Assembly (NCBI RefSeq): GCF_001625215.2
Contig: NC_030384.2
Span: 44,116,390 to 44,180,389, forward strand
Direction: 5' to 3'
DNA length: 64,000 bases
Source: Daucus carota subsp. sativus
Lineage: Eukaryota > Streptophyta > Magnoliopsida > Apiales > Apiaceae
The notes beneath the pieces are model-generated. The model searched no databases and was not told the origin of the DNA. It saw nothing but the letters and a program-made list of their open reading frames with translations. Positions 9,818 through 21,758 of this stretch are shown in pieces. Position 1 is the stretch's first letter. Each line of letters opens with the position of its first letter. A program made the position numbers and the translations under genes.

Positions 9818-12800
9818 TTATATCGTATCTTTTGAATCCAGTTGGTTTGCATTGGCATCATCACCGTATTCAGATGTAGAGCTTGCATCTGTCTCCTTGT
9901 CCGGGCAATCTATTTGTACACATTCTTCAACCGAGTCTATATCTCGACTCCTCTGTGGTGAGGTCAACTCTTCTTTCTTTACGATGTTAAACATTATCCC
10001 ATTGAGCATCCTTTCAGGCTGCAAAAGGTCCCCCTCCGCCACCAAAATGCTAGAATTGCTTCCGGGAACTCTGTGATCAGGGTCAACTTCTAAGCTTCTT
10101 TCTGGTGTTGTCACCCTTAGGTTTTTATAATGTGGATCCCTGCTCACAGCTTGACTCAAGGTGTTGGGAAAAGGTACTGTTCCCTGGTTAATCTTAGAAT
10201 TTCTTTCCAAGTTCTGTACATAATCTACGAACTTATCAGCTGAAGCCGTCCTCATCAAGGGACCTCCAGACCTCGTCCAAGAATTGAGATCTGCAGTCTC
10301 CGATTCACTGTCACTACCATCAAGCATGTTACGGGGGCTCCGCCAATTCCGGCCAGAGGGTCCTGGAGATCCAGCTACTCCTTGATGGAGTGAGGAAGCA
10401 GCATCTTGCAAAAAGTCTTCAAGGGACCCTGTCGAGTTCTCTCGTGCCATGCAGTTCCACGAAGGAATTCTTTTGGAAGCATTAAATTTAACCGTGCTGG
10501 CTAAACCTTGTGAAGCAGCAGTGGCTCTCTCTGCACTCCTCTTTAAACGACGCATGTGATTCAGTATTGCAACACATTCATCAAGAGCTAGCTCAATTCC
10601 GCAATTGGCTTTTATGGCTGAGAGCTTCTCCCAAGTGCACCTTCTACCTTGGTTGGCTGCCTTGTGAAGCTCCGCAAGTGTAGGATTCTGAATAATTTTT
10701 GAAATCTGATAGTGGCACCAAAAAAAGAAGAAAAAGCAGCTGTCCCATTAGCAATGGTAGTACAACCCTGATTAAGGAATTGGTAAATGCAACCACAAAA
10801 TTCGTGACAAAACATATAAGTTGCTTCATATGTCATGCTCTTGCTTATAGGTCAAGGAGACCAATTCTTCTCTAATTATTCTTAAGTGAAAAGGATAATA
10901 TGATTAAACATCGTACCTGAGCTAGAGTGGCAGGCATTACAACAGTGACATCACCTTCCCACTCTTGAGCAAAAAGCCTGGCAAGTCCTCCCAAGGGAAA
11001 CCCAAGTTCAAGTATCTGGTTGCATCTGTGTTTGACTTCCATCTCAACTAGATGGGCGAGCTGCATAAAAAATAAATAAATTAAGAATTAAAGTAATACC
11101 ACTTCTAACGATTCTTCTGCACAAAGGCATGTAAAGTATCTAATGTGTACATTTGAATGCAATCCTGCTACACATAGACGTAACTTTGCAAAACAAATCT
11201 CAAGTGCACCTATTGTGTATACCAAACACTAACAATAAGTTTCAGACGTATTATAATGTTGTAAGATACAAAAGACTATTATAAAGATATAATTTTCATT
11301 AGTTTAGTGCTCATGAAAATCTATATTTAATAATATATCTTAATATATTATTTTAAAATTGAAATGAACGATCCACAATTTGAACTTTTAAGTCAGACTT
11401 ATCACCTGAGACCAATTTTTACATCTAAATATTTTTGTGACCTTGAGGAACTGTTTTGCCTCTTTACACTACTAGCAAATAAAGTGGAAGCCAAATTGAG
11501 TCATAAGAGGTTTTTAATAATCAACACATGTTGTGCGTTTGACAATCGTAGCACTCATGCTTGAGCAACACCTACAGATTAAGCATGACGCAAGAGACTA
11601 TTTATTTATCTTACATGAAACATAGAGGGAGATGCTTCTACATAAAATTAAAGTAGATATGAGAAGATAGACACACCAGCCTGAGAAAACAGATGCTCAC
11701 AATTAACATACCTTAGCAGCAAAGTTCCCTCCATAAGCTCTCACAACCTCTTTCAGTCTTAACAAAGGGGCAATATGAGGATTTGCCTGACTGACAATAA
11801 AATGATTGACATTAAAGAGCTCTTTTAGTTGCATCATGGGTAAATCGATCTCCAAGCTGCCATCCCTCCATCTGCGTCCAGATGCAGCTGAACCCTCTTC
11901 AGGTCCCAGATGAAATGGAGGATGATAAGGGACAATCTCCCCACTTCTATCCTTCGCCATTAGTTCTTGAGCTTCAAACAGGCCGGGAAAGGCACAAGAG
12001 GCAGTCACTGCACTCCATATAACAACATGAGGTGAAGTCAAGTAGTTGAGGCATCTAGGAGGTTCGTGTTTTCTTGGGGAGCATACTGTGATCCCTAGAA
12101 CTCGACCAGTCATGTCATAAGCTTCCTGGAATGTAAGATTGTTTGTGAGAAGTCTTAACATCATCTGCAGTTGTCTGATGTCATGAACAGCACCTTGTGT
12201 CGTAACTCTCTTAAAAACTGCAAAAACCCCACCCATCTGGTCAAAAAACTCCAGGGAGCTCCAAGAATCCTCAAAAAAGCTTTGAATCTCAGGCCAAGAC
12301 CTGGTAGCAATAACAGCACACATGATAGATCCCACACTCGACCCAGAAATTATGCGAGGCATAAGCTTATGCTCTACTAATGTTTTAATCACGCCAACGT
12401 GAAATGCTCCAAGTGAAGCACCCCCACTTAAAAGCAAAGCTGTCCTCCCAAAAGCATGTCTTGTCTCGTGCATAAAAGCCAGCTTCTCCTCCAACAAAAG
12501 GTCCTCTGAATCCGAGTCGCAAACAATTCTCAACTGTGTTGAAACCTCATCAATGTATTCCTTGATGAGCCTGGGAACTTGAAGCCTTCCCTTGTGAAGC
12601 TCTGGGTTGCACATATTTCCAAGATTTCTAACCAGGTCAGCACGCATGCAAAATATTATATCTCTCAGGGAACATTCTTGACGACGGTGGCGCAGCTCTT
12701 GAAGTTTATTCCTAACAAGTTCTTCATCATATAAGTTCGACTCATTCATTTTTGGTGTCTCCTTATCAAGCATCTTAGCAGCATGAGCCCATTCCTCATA

Positions 12801-13142
12801 AGTTAAGGCTGCTCTCATCATATTTCTCCAAAATTTTCTACGGTAAGCCATTTCAGCCTTTGTTTTTACATTAGTGTATCTTTTCAGAATGAAAGCAATT
12901 AATGTCACAAATACCAAAATGCCTTGTGGATTACGAGGATGAAGCCACGATATCATGGGTATCACATATTTCATCACACTATATTTAAGTCTATGCATAA
13001 AATATATCACCATATGTAAGAATTGGTGCCTCAAGTGTGACATTGACTTGCAAAATAATACTCTAAAAGCAATTGTCCGTCCCAAAATAGTGGAAGGCCC
13101 AATTTTGAATGAATCAACGTTGGCCTCATTACTTATATCCAT
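9818..13142 (-). CDS. SDP1: SDP1-like triacylglycerol lipase (patatin-like)
   Basis: Three coding exons: 13142-11712, 11060-10917 and 10705-9818. Together they give 820 residues, about the usual length of SUGAR-DEPENDENT1. Both introns are GT-AG and phase 0. SDP1 is the main oil-body lipase that starts storage triacylglycerol breakdown in germination and also limits oil in leaves. Residues 60-90 hold a hydrophobic stretch. The patatin domain (about 232-440) carries the oxyanion motif GGASLG (240-245), the nucleophile motif GSSVG with Ser269, and the dyad Asp near 427 in [12 protein letters not shown]. The stretches around [18 protein letters not shown] and [15 protein letters not shown] are nearly invariant in this family. 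The serine-rich C-terminal 250 residues look disordered. Start: a splice acceptor (CCTCCAG) ends 2 bp before the ATG at 13142, so an in-frame ATG 33 bp further upstream is intronic. SDP1 versus its paralogue SDP1L was not separated by phylogeny. Confidence 0.95.
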
Positions 13143-13144
13143 AT

Positions 13145-14411
13145 CTGGAGGAAAAATGAAAAGGGTTAGTTTCAAAATCTGATCTATCTAGAAGAAGGTA
13201 ATACTAAATAAACTGAAACTAAACAAACTTTTTTTTAAAGAAACTGAGGCTTAAGTGCTCCAGAAGTATCTCGAATTGTGAACAAACTGAGCTGAGTCAA
13301 GGTCTGCCGTGCCGATGCTCAAAGTTGACTAGTTCAGATTTTATTGAACACAAACTAATCATGAGCCTGGCAATAGTACATATCTTAGTGACCTAAGTTT
13401 CGCAAATACCAACATTTAATAACTATCTAACAAATGTAATTACAAATTTTATATATGTGTAACATTTATGACCTTTAAAAAATGTACTGTTTGCACATGA
13501 AGACATTCGGGGCAATTTCTTCGGCTTACAAGGTTACTACTACTGATTGCACCAACAAACAATAGTTTTTGGAGGTTTGTGGTCCAAGTCAGTGTACAGA
13601 GCATACACTGGATATGGATTTGGGATTGTAACTGATGTTCAAAAGAAAAAAGACTCCAGGCTAGACCTGGATAATCACATGTATATCATGCAATGATAAG
13701 TTAAATTAATCATAAAAATAATTTAAGTTCACTAAATTAATTTATTAACATGATAAAATTAGAAAACCAAAATCCTACTAAACAAGCTTGATCATGACTA
13801 ATGAGCTTAAATAATGCTGTTATCAGACCTTAACTAGCCCAGCTTTCCAACATTGGAGCCCAAAGAATTAATATTATATCGAGCCAAATAGAAAACTGCT
13901 CACCAACTACTCTACTCCCGTACAGCACTAGAATCAAATCCTCGATAACCAACAGGGATAACAGAAGTAAACGGTTAATTCAAGTTCTACTAAAATCAAA
14001 ACTTGAAAGCTTGGATGGATTATAAAGGGAAACAAAGGGGATTGAAAGATATCTGAAAGCAGTATAATATCCAAGTAACAACAATTATAAGATGCATATA
14101 CAATTAACCACCACAATACAATTCGAGTCAAAATAAATTCTACAATACAATCATATAGAACTTAGAAACATATTTAGGTAAAAAAAACAGAGAATATCAG
14201 CTAAATTTAGCAAAAGGGGATCAAATACAAGCATATAGAACTTGAAAACAGCATTATACAGAAAAATATCAGCTAAAGTCAGCATCAAATACAATCATCT
14301 AGAGCTTAAAAACGTATTGTACAGAGAAAACATAAGCTAAAATTAGCAAAAGGGGATCACAAATTTACCTCAAATGCCCAAGTTTGACCAACCGATCAGC
14401 AGTAACTTACC
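13145..14411 (-). other. Probable leader (5' UTR) intron of the SDP1-like gene
   Basis: Read on the minus strand, a strong acceptor (pyrimidine tract then CCTCCAG) ends at 13145, two bases before the ATG. A strong donor (TTAG|GTAAGTTAC) lies at 14411/14410. If these are joined, a 1.27-kb intron splits the leader. The acceptor is clear; the donor is the best candidate and another (GAG|GTAAAT near 14368) exists. The long reverse frame at 13934-14131 lies inside it and has no domain. Confidence 0.55.
14141..14361. repeat. Degenerate tandem repeat, three units of about 60-80 bp
   Basis: Units share CAATCATATAGAACTT-like starts, a middle ATATCAGCTAAA and, in units 1 and 3, the ending AGCAAAAGGGGATCA. 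They lie within the inferred leader intron of the SDP1-like gene. Confidence 0.7.
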
Positions 14412-15961
14412 TAAGCTAGTGAAAACAATCTGCTAAAAATTGCTCAATTCAAAAGAATTGAAACCCGCTCGAGTTGAGAAATCAAACTTCAAAAATCCAG
14501 ATAAAAATCATCTATCCACGAAGGGAACTTAGCAATCAATAAAAGCTGAAACTGAACAAACTTCGAACTGAAAACTTGTGGCAGAAAAGCAGAGATGGAT
14601 GAGATAACGATAATGCTACGGTTCAGTTGCGTGAGATATGCATCCCCTTCTTCTGCCAACTTATAATAATATTCCTAGTATAAAATAATACGACTACTAC
14701 AAGTTGTGTTTATTTGTATGTATGTATGTCCGTGCATATAAGAAAGATGGACGCGTCGTAAAGGGAGTATGACTGTATGTAACGTGTCCCATCTTGACTA
14801 TGATTTATTTACAATATCCTTTTAGATATATATTTTCAATATTTTCAATGGAATGGATAATACTGGGTCTGGGTCTGTTGGTGATGACGCTGATTTAAAA
14901 TAGACTTGCTACTGGATTATGAGATTATCTGTTGTTGATGAGATATGCAAGTTATCTGATTCGACTTTGGACTTTTGGAAGCTGGGCTACTCTGGAACAG
15001 TTTTCTCGGTTGGGTACTTGGGCTTCTATTGCATAAACATAATCTTGAGTTCATATTCTTTTCGTTTCTTAACTTATGATGGATCTGGAATTCTGGCCCA
15101 GCTCTATTTTTAATTATTATGTATCCTGAAACACGACGCCAAATATATATCCAGCACATTTTTTTTTTAAACTATGATGAGTATACGGATGATATTATAA
15201 TATGTTTTTAACAAAATATATTAAATATGAAAAATTTAGAATGAAATAATTTTTCACACGGCTTGACTCTCAAAATATATGAATTGATATTATATGTATA
15301 TGTATATTCTAATATTTATTGGATTGGATAAGAGTGGGATTAAAATATTTAGAAACAATAGAAGATAACCTCGTCATTTGAGCTCTAATCACACTCCAGA
15401 CAATATTTTTAATACAAGAATTTCGATCGGATGTGCTGACATACGTGGGTTGAATAAATATTATAAATGGCTTTGTAACGTCATTTGATATTATTAAAGT
15501 ACCGAGTTTTTAAATTTCATGAACGAAAAATCATGCTGAACCTAGTAAATTTCTGCAATAAATCACTCTTTTATAGAACACTATTTTATAGGGAGAAATT
15601 TCTCAAGCATCGTATATGCATACTAAACATTAAAATGATCTAATTAATCGGAAAAACTCTACTTAATTCAAGAATTTTTAGATCTGGATGTATTATTAAC
15701 AATGTAAACTAAAATATACGACCCGAATCTCAGTTAAAATTGCCGCTAGAAGTGTGCGTAAACTATAAGTTGAGCCGTTGAGGGAACAATTGACACAACC
15801 TTTAAACCAAAAAAAACTGTGTGATTTAAATACAATATATTATACAATATACAATATATACAAATTCTTCAGGTGGTCCGATACAGTAAATCCACATAAA
15901 AACAAGAATGACTGCATCACAGTAATAGTAATCAGAATAGAACGTTATGCTACGCTGTGAT
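14412..15961. other. Intergenic region upstream of the SDP1-like gene
   Basis: Holds the probable leader exon and promoter of the minus-strand lipase gene (about 14412-14640; no clear TATA box) and then AT-rich DNA without a supported gene. The segment CAGAGATGGATGRGAT near 14590 resembles one near 8878 on the far side of the gene. Confidence 0.5.
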
Positions 15962-16745
15962 TAGGGATGGCAGTTTTACCCGACCCGATGGATACCCGAC
16001 CCGTTCCGACCCGATTGGGTCTACCCGAACCCGATTTTTTTGGATTTGGATCCGGATCTGGATCTTATTTTTGGACCCGAAAAAGTTTGGATCTGGATCT
16101 GGATCTCAGGTATCCCGACCCGAGACCCGACCCGAAACCCGAAACCCGATTTAAACCCGATCCGAACCCGAAACCCGATAAAACCCGATACAAAATATTA
16201 TACATGTATATACATAAATACATACATACATATATGTTAAATGTAAAGTATATATATTGAAATATTATGAATTATTAGGTATGAATCTTAACATTTTACT
16301 TAATTTTATATTTGCAATATAAAATTTATATTTATTATATCAATATTTTATTTTTCTCAATTATTGTGCATTAAAAAATCTAAATACAATAAAAATGATA
16401 AAATATAAATGATAAGTTGAATGATTGTATACAATTGAGTTAACATGTTTCACGTGTTTATTGTAATAAATGAAGCCTGTAATTCCCTTTTTTATATTTC
16501 TAAAGTTAAAAAAAAATCCATAATCACATTTTTTATAGATTTATAATTTATAATTTGTATTTAATTTTATTTATTAAAATACCCGAATTAGACCCGAACC
16601 CGAACCGAAACCCGAAAAAACCCGACGGATTGGGTCTGGATCTTCATTTTTCAGACCCGGACCCGGACCCGACCCGACCCGAAATATAATGGACCGGGTC
16701 TGGATCTCAAGAAACCCGACCCGATCCGACCCGTTGCCATCCCTA
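15962..16745. mobile_element. hAT-type MITE with ACCCGA subterminal arrays, 784 bp
   Basis: Near-perfect terminal inverted repeats TAGGGATGGCA / TGCCATCCCTA are flanked by a perfect 8-bp target duplication GCTGTGAT at 15954-15961 and 16746-16753, which identifies the hAT superfamily. The first 230 bp and last 160 bp are dense in ACCCGA/GGATCTGG hexamers; the middle is AT-rich. The three open frames at 15957-16260 are translations of the hexamer array (PDP/RP-type repeats), not genes. Confidence 0.9.
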
Positions 16746-16753
16746 GCTGTGAT

Positions 16754-17762
16754 TACTTCGTTGTTGGAATCTTAAATAGAGACCAGGTGTATGCATGAGA
16801 TATGGATTATTTATGCGCAGTCTATCTTGACATTATGGTTTAAGGATGCAACACGAGTTAGAAAAGTAGGATTGTTGATCATTTTCTAAAAAACTATGTC
16901 CCTTTTTAAAAAAAATTTATTCACTAGTTTGTTGATGTCCATTTCTACTTTTCTTTGCCCATCTCAGAGATGGATGACCGAAGACTTTCCTTCTTCAAAG
17001 TAAATGCTTTTTGTCATTGGCTCCACCTATCATCTTAACGTTCCAGATGATCCACACAATATTTTCTTTGAATTTCAACTTATATGTGATATTGTAACAC
17101 TGATAATTTGGGTTTTGGCTCATTTTGCAAAAATATAATAAGAATTTAGTATCAAAAATAGTATATAGATATGTATATTTCAAAAAAATTAATACTAATA
17201 TATCAATATATTATACCTTCTTAATATTGATTTCTAAAAGAATATATGAATATGTTTTTTCAAATTAATATCTACTTTTTGAAAGAAAAAAATAGCACAT
17301 GTTTGGCACTTTTTCCTTCCTCCACAGACTACAATTTTACACCATCTGGCAACTACTAATATAAAATACTAGTAATAAAGAAAAATTAAAGCTGTTGCCA
17401 AGTCAATAAGCCAATTTATGAAAAGTCAAATTTCAGGCATCTTCCGATTGTGATATTGAATGTCCCTCCGACAGTTACTGCTGGAATCAAAAATCAAGTC
17501 AGAAAGGAAAACGCCAATAACTATAGCCCAACACACACCTTAGGTTTCTCACCTTTGAACTCCTCAAAACATAAACATAAACAAATACTGCTACAAATCT
17601 CACCTCTGAGCTCATCGAAACAAAAACTCAAAAACAAAAATATTGCAAGAACAAGAATATAATGCTATAATACTCATCTGTCTTCATTACAAGCCTGTGC
17701 TAGTCATATAACAGTCAATTCGAAAAAACATCTTTTTTGTGTTCTTGATCTGATACCAGATC
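16754..17762. other. Upstream region of the PICBP-like gene
   Basis: AT-rich, no gene seen. The last 300 bp are less AT-rich and likely hold promoter and leader of the following plus-strand gene. A CAG acceptor-like site (GATACCAG) lies 4 bp before the ATG at 17763, so a leader intron is possible. Confidence 0.5.
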
Positions 17763-20700
17763 ATGTCCTTGCAAGATAGAAAAGCCAAAGACAGGATCAG
17801 CCAAGATCCTGAATCTCGAGATGTTTCTAAAGAAGTTAAGGGTAAGAGGATGACATATAAATCACCAGTTCCGCGTCGTCTGAATGGCAGTAACAGAGCA
17901 TCAACGGAGCCTAAGATAATGTTGAAGAAGATAAGATCGATCAAGCTTTATAAGCTTTACGGCTTGAAGAGACGGGGAACTTCACAGTTAGATTGGAAGT
18001 CTACGGATTCATCCAGCAATGATTTTAGCGACGGGAAAAAATATATTGAGGCAAGTCCTTGCATTTTTACAAGTACTATTTATTATATTGGCAGATTGAA
18101 ACCCAAATCTCTTAGTACAACATCAATATCGAAAGAATAATAATCAGTAAAAGGATGATATTGTCGACATAATACAAATTTTGCCCACTTACTGAATTAT
18201 CTGCCAAAGGAAGGAAACCCATACTTGTATAGATTCATATCTGTGTAGCTTCGACTTTTCTTGATGTATGAACATGCTTAACAGGTAGAAAGTGGATCTG
18301 AAGGAGAGTCATACAGTTCATCATCTGGTGGATCAACAGCAAGTATGACATTATCTCTGCATCAGAAAGAGCGAAAAAGAGAGTCCAAGTCCAAGAAGCA
18401 TGCATGCCCCAGCTGTTTTAGGCCATTTGATAAGGACACAAAACCGATATTGATGGACTCTTCACAGCAGTCTTTGGAGGAAGGATCAGATGCATTACCA
18501 GATTATGCTACGCCCAACAAAGGACCAAAGAAGCAAGTTCAATCACCTCCCTCTACTTCAGACTCGAGCTTCTTTAGCAACGAGTCCAGTGAACCGAGCG
18601 TGACTGGTTCACATTTCTCCCAATCAAAATCAGCTGCTTCAAGTAAGAAATCTTTGCAAACTCTGACGAAATCATCCAGTACAAGAACTGGGGGGAATCT
18701 TAGAAAAAAGACTAGCTTCAAAATAAAAGGCTCTTTAGTGGGAAAACCCCCAAACATTGTGCAAGATTTGGGTCTTAATAGGGCTACTTGTTCCTCTACA
18801 CTCAAGGATTCAAAGTTTCCTAAGCAGGTTGAACTCAAACCTGGTCAAAGTGAATCCGAAATAATTTCAGCCAAGAAGGTATGTCCCTATCATCATTGTT
18901 CCCTCCATGGCCATTCACATGCCCCTGAGCCCCCACAAAAGCGCTTCTTATTCAGAAGGAGGCGCACGGAGAGGACCCCAAAGAGTATAGAACCAAAAGG
19001 CTTATCACCAGATGCAGTAACATCTTCTGGAGGTAAAAAGAAAGCGACTCAAACTGGCAAAACATTCTCCAGCACTGAACCAGCTTCAGCAAAATCCAGT
19101 CACAGCACAAGGAGCTCTCATGTCAAAGATCACAAGACTTTAGATTCTTCAGTGACTACCATTACCAAACCAAGAATTGAGTCATACACAGGAGCAACTC
19201 TGGAAAAGGAAAATGCAACTTCAGATAGCTGTTCTGTTGAAACAAAGCAGCATATGTCCACTTCCGAAACAGAACATACACAACTAAATGGTGAAGAAGT
19301 GCATGTCTCAAGTGCTGGTATTGACATTATAGCTGCCACAATGTCAGGTAAATATTCATATTTTACTGATTTACGACCAAAATTCAAGAACCCAAATTCA
19401 AAGGGAACACCTAAATTGACTATATTTTTGTGCCCAGGAACCACCACAGATGAAACATCAACCTTACCACAAGTATTGACCTCAGAAGATTCTGCTGAAG
19501 CAACAAAAGATTGCATGGGGGTTTCTTCTGTAAGTTGTTGCACTTCTGAGGAACTCAGTGCCTCGAGTGAAGAGAAAGCTGGAACCTCTTATAGAGGGGC
19601 TGAACTCATTACTGATTCCATCTCACCCAGAGATAGTAAACCTAGCAAAGAAAATAACTTCAGTCCAGTCATTGATGAAGCAAGCAACACCCAAATCAAG
19701 AAAAACAACCATGTCAGCATGTGGCATATGATACATCAACAGATGGTATTAGGTTTAGCTGAGAACCAGCAAGTTCTTCCAGGACTTGGGGAACAGCAAG
19801 ACAATGATGACAAGACATTACCTGACACAAATAATTCTCAGTCGAGAGCTGAAATTTTCAAGTCAGAGATGGATGCTGAAAATCAAACTCAAGAAAGTAA
19901 AGTACTCGAACTTCGAAAGATTTTTGCAATTAAACTGGTACGAGAAGCAATTGAGAAAATTCTACTTCCAGAAGTTGATGACCAGACATCTGATGTGATG
20001 TCCATTACAAGCGAAGTTGTTTCTGACGAAGAGCATCCAGACAAGATTCATGATGGAGGTGAAGAACAAAGTATTTCAACTCCCAATGAATTCACTGAAC
20101 ACCATCTCCTGGAGAACGAAAACAAAGAACTGGGGAGCAATAAATCATACGATGCAAAAAAATCAAGTCTAACAGAAGTTACCGTCTCGGTTTCAGAAGA
20201 TAAAACAAGCAAAAAGTCAGAGAAGAAAGCGCTCAAGGGCTGGAGTAATCTGAGGAAAATAGTCCTTTTAAGGCGGTTTGTCACAGAGCTGGAGAAAGTG
20301 AAAAAATTCAATCCTGTGCAACCACGTTATCTTGCTTCAGAGCCTGCATCAGAAGCAGAAAAAATATCTCTGAGACGCCAAATGATGGGTGAAAAGAAAA
20401 ATGCAGAGGAGTGGATGCTTGATTATGCACTTCGACAAGTGGTTAGTGAATTAGCTCCCACTCAGAAAAGAAAAGTAGCACTGCTTGTTAAAGCCTTTGA
20501 AACTGTGGTGCCTCCCCAAGAAGATCAAAACATTCAAGTTGCAACCCCAAAACAGAAAATACCCACAGACCTTAAAGACAAGGAAATTAAAAGTAATATT
20601 TATTTGAACTCTGATCTACAAGGTGGGGCACCTGAGTTTGGTGCTGCAGAATTGGATATCCCTAGAAGTGTAGATGGAAAGACAGGTTCTCTGGTGCAAA

Positions 20701-21758
20701 GCTCTGCCACAGAAAGGAATGATGAACTAAATCAATCTGACATTGTTGTTCCAACCTTAGATACTGCACACCTGAAGAAACTTACTGCAGACAAAGAAGA
20801 GACAATAGGACAATCTAGGCTAGAAGACATAGCACCTCTGGACATTCCACTTCATACAGATACGAGTCCAGCCAGCGTAGCCAACCAAGAAGAAAAAACC
20901 CAGTTGTACAAGCAAAACGTCAAAATGTGGCACATGATATATCGGCATGTTGTATCAGGTATTGCTGAGAAAATTGGAACCCAACTACTTGATGTTGATG
21001 GAGAAGATGGAGGAGAAGAAATAGGCGAAGGCAACGAGTTGCTAGATGGTGATTCTTCTAGTCCTATGAAAACAGATCAGTATGACACCAAGGAAAATCA
21101 TGATACAAACCATAAAAACGTTGAATTTAGCAGGAGTGATGCTCTTAAACTTGTACAAGAAGCAGTTGATGAGATCCTTCTCCCTGATATTCAAGATGAT
21201 TCATCAGATTCAAAATCAATTGCCAGCGACACACTTCCAGACCAGGAACTCATAAATAAACATCAAGGTGATGTTGACGTACCAGGCATCATTAAAATCA
21301 ATGAAACTGCAGAGGACAGCTTCATAGATGGTGTCAGAAGTTCAGAGGAAAGTGGCGTCTCATTGAATCAAGAGAATGAAGCATCTCCCGCTGGCGATAT
21401 CAATATCCAGGTTGATGAGAGAGCAGCATCATTTGTAAAAACTAACTTGCTGCAGCAAAAATCCAAGAACTGGAGCAAGCTGAAAAAGTTGATCCTCCTT
21501 AAAAGATCTATCAAGGCACTAGAAAATTTCCGTAAGCTAAAACCAAAACCATCCCAACATATGCCCTTGACAAGTGACCCAGAGGAAGAAAAAGTTAATT
21601 TGAAGCAGCAAATGACAGATGAGAGAAAAAAGGCTGAACAGTGGATGCTGGATTATGCAGTTCAACATATTGTCACCAAATTAACCCCAGCTCGGAAAAG
21701 GAGAGTGGCAATGCTTGTTGAAGCTTTTGAAGCAGTTGTTCCACTTCCAGAAGTTTGA
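17763..21758 (+). CDS. PICBP-like calmodulin-binding protein
   Basis: Exons 17763-18050 and 18285-21758 give 1253 residues. The family (pathogen-induced CaM-binding protein, PICBP) carries repeated plant calmodulin-binding domains and is linked to Ca2+/defence signalling. Seen here: a basic N-terminus (KKIRSIKLYKLYGLKRRG), two Cys motifs (CPSCFRPF near 140; CPYHHCSLHGHSH near 298), and a long acidic, Ser-rich, probably disordered middle. Two copies of a bipartite module follow: a MWHMI motif (about 571 and 975) and a basic amphipathic domain beginning GWSNLRKIVLLRR (about 748) and NWSKLKKLILLKR (about 1158), each ending WMLDYA...A(M)LVxAFE(A/T)VVP. The second ends at the C-terminus. The join GAG|GCAAGT ... 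CAG|GTAGAA needs a GC-AG intron; it restores one frame, and no GT donor with the right phase was found. Upstream coding exons cannot be excluded. Confidence 0.88.
18051..18284 (+). other. GC-AG intron of the PICBP-like gene
   Basis: The donor reads GAG|GCAAGT and the acceptor TTAACAG|GTAG, 234 bp apart. This is the consensus for the minor GC-AG class of U2 introns. Both neighbouring exons are in phase 0 and the joined protein reads KKYIE|VESGSEGE. Confidence 0.75.

Noticed and set aside
13143-13175. Upstream in-frame ATG extending the SDP1-like protein by 11 residues
   Set aside because: A pyrimidine tract and CAG acceptor end 2 bp before the ATG at 13142, so the extension is intronic; the family also starts MDISNEA.
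15957-16260. Three overlapping open frames with Pro/Arg/Asp repeats
   Set aside because: Translations of the ACCCGA hexamer array in the hAT MITE.
18073-18140. GT donor after CTTGCATTTTTACAA for the first PICBP intron
   Set aside because: It gives the wrong phase for the next exon; the GC donor at 18051 restores the frame.
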